NCBI GenBank assembly: GCA_003228395.1
Contig: QIDJ01000142.1
Span: 1 to 5,707, forward strand
From: Flammeovirgaceae bacterium
GTDB lineage: Bacteria > Bacteroidota > Bacteroidia > Cytophagales > Cyclobacteriaceae
Length of the DNA: 5,707 bases
Reading direction: 5' to 3'
Below the pieces are notes generated by a model. It was not told where the DNA came from and made no database searches. It was given only the letters and a program-made list of their open reading frames with translations. Shown piece after piece: positions 4,914-5,707 of the stretch; positions within the stretch are counted from its first letter, which is position 1; every line of letters starts with the position of its first letter. A program made the translations under genes and the position numbers.

Positions 4914-5707
4914 ATGAGAAACAATGTCTTGCCGGGTTTGATGCTTATTTGTGCTATACTCCTAAGCCATTGTGTATTTGCCCAAAAACATACCATTAGC
5001 GGTTACGTCAAAGACAAGACGTCAGGGGAGGCGCTTATCGGTGCCAATGTGTATAATAAAACCGATTTAAAAGGAACTTCCTCCAATACGTATGGCTTTT
5101 ACAGCCTGACCCTTCCGGAAGATTCGGTTACTATTGTTATTTCTTTTGTCGGGTATGCTCCCGTTGAGTCTGAATTTTACCTGGATAAAGATACAGAGAT
5201 GAATGTAGAGCTTTCCAGTTCCCTTGAATTGGAAGAAGTTGTAATTACCGCGGAGGTAGAAATTCAGCAGCAGACCCAAATGAGTTCGATTACGATTCCG
5301 GTAAGGCAAATACACACGGTACCCGCACTTATGGGCGAAGTGGATGTGCTGAAAGTACTTCAATTGTTACCCGGAGTCCAGTCAGGATCAGAGGGCACGA
5401 GCGGCTTGTATGTCCGGGGTTGCGGGCCGGACCAGAACCTTATTTTGCTGGATGGTGTACCCATTTATAATTCCTCCCATTTGTTTGGTTTTTTCTCCGT
5501 GTTCAATGCTGATGCCATCAATAATGTGGAATTGATAAAAGGTGGCTTTCCGGCCAGGTATGGAGGAAGGCTTTCGTCGGTCATCGATATATCCATGAAA
5601 GAAGGAAACAGCAAAGAATTTAAAGGCACCGTAACGATTGGACTGATTGCATCAAAAATTACGCTGGAAGGGCCTATAAAAAATGAAAAAACCACTTTTT
5701 TAGTCTC
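4914..5707 (+). CDS. TonB-dependent outer-membrane receptor (5' part, cut by window end)
   Basis: The open frame runs 264 codons from the ATG at 4914 to the window edge without a stop. Residues 1-23 form a signal peptide ending in CVFA, likely cut before Q24. Residues 26-102 are a carboxypeptidase-regulatory-like (CarboxypepD_reg-like) domain: HTISGYVKDKTSGEALIGANV, then TYGFYSLTLPED and SFVGY. Then comes LEEVVITAE (105-113), and the TonB plug domain from about 128: GEVDVLKVLQLLPGVQSG, SGLYVRGCGPDQN, ILLDGVPIYN, HLFGFFSVFN, and the AINNVELIKGGFPARYGGRLSS segment near 201-222. The first barrel strands begin about residue 235; most of the barrel, normally several hundred residues, lies beyond the window. 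Such receptors import ligands through the outer membrane using TonB-ExbBD energy; the SHLFGFFSVFN subgroup is known to me from many Bacteroidota but its ligand is not readable here. An in-register Cys (C170) replaces the usual Gly in the VRGG motif. No SD is visible before the ATG. It is probably its own transcription unit, since 372 bp and a hairpin separate it from the operon. Confidence 0.9.
   Translation, partial: MRNNVLPGLMLICAILLSHCVFAQKHTISGYVKDKTSGEALIGANVYNKTDLKGTSSNTYGFYSLTLPEDSVTIVISFVGYAPVESEFYLDKDTEMNVELSSSLELEEVVITAEVEIQQQTQMSSITIPVRQIHTVPALMGEVDVLKVLQLLPGVQSGSEGTSGLYVRGCGPDQNLILLDGVPIYNSSHLFGFFSVFNADAINNVELIKGGFPARYGGRLSSVIDISMKEGNSKEFKGTVTIGLIASKITLEGPIKNEKTTFLV

Noticed and set aside
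4962..4982. Lipoprotein signal (lipobox) in the receptor start because of LLSHC
   Set aside because: The residue before Cys is His rather than a small residue, and a good signal-peptidase I site (VFA before Gln) follows, as usual for TonB-dependent receptors.

Overview
The window looks like chromosomal DNA from a member of the phylum Bacteroidota. The evidence is a SusC-type TonB-dependent receptor with an N-terminal carboxypeptidase-regulatory-like domain, two DUF4199 membrane proteins, a dihydroorotase homologue of the type lacking metal ligands, and starts without a clear Shine-Dalgarno sequence. Class or genus cannot be fixed from this sequence alone. All genes lie on the + strand.

Region 1 (about 1-4541) is a very tight five-gene run that is almost certainly one operon. 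It holds a dihydroorotase-like protein (37-1299), two different DUF4199 four-helix membrane proteins (1292-1834, TTG start; 1842-2594, with a long acidic N-terminal extension), a polyprenyl-phosphate-type family 2 glycosyltransferase with two C-terminal membrane helices (2597-3568), and a second membrane-anchored family 2 glycosyltransferase (3573-4541). Junctions are an 8-bp overlap, then gaps of 7, 2 and 4 bp. An open frame from the window edge ends in an ATGA overlap with the first gene, so the operon may extend upstream. The dihydroorotase homologue has lost every position I can align to a metal ligand, so it is probably not a hydrolase. The two transferases and two membrane proteins suggest envelope glycan or lipid-linked sugar work at the inner membrane.

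Region 2 (4542-4913) is a 372-bp gap. It contains a perfect 10-bp-stem hairpin just after the operon (terminator or REP-like palindrome), a 12-bp palindrome, and a short decayed reading frame (4711-4815). The latter encodes the start of a tyrosine recombinase of the integron/phage-integrase type, interrupted by a stop codon. A weak Bacteroidota-type promoter candidate follows.

Region 3 (4914-5707) is the 5' part of a TonB-dependent outer-membrane receptor gene (signal peptide, carboxypeptidase-like domain, plug domain), cut by the window end.

Nothing here looks like a defence system or a new multi-gene machine. The points most worth a second look are the pseudo-dihydroorotase in a glycosyltransferase/DUF4199 operon and the unannotated integrase relic.
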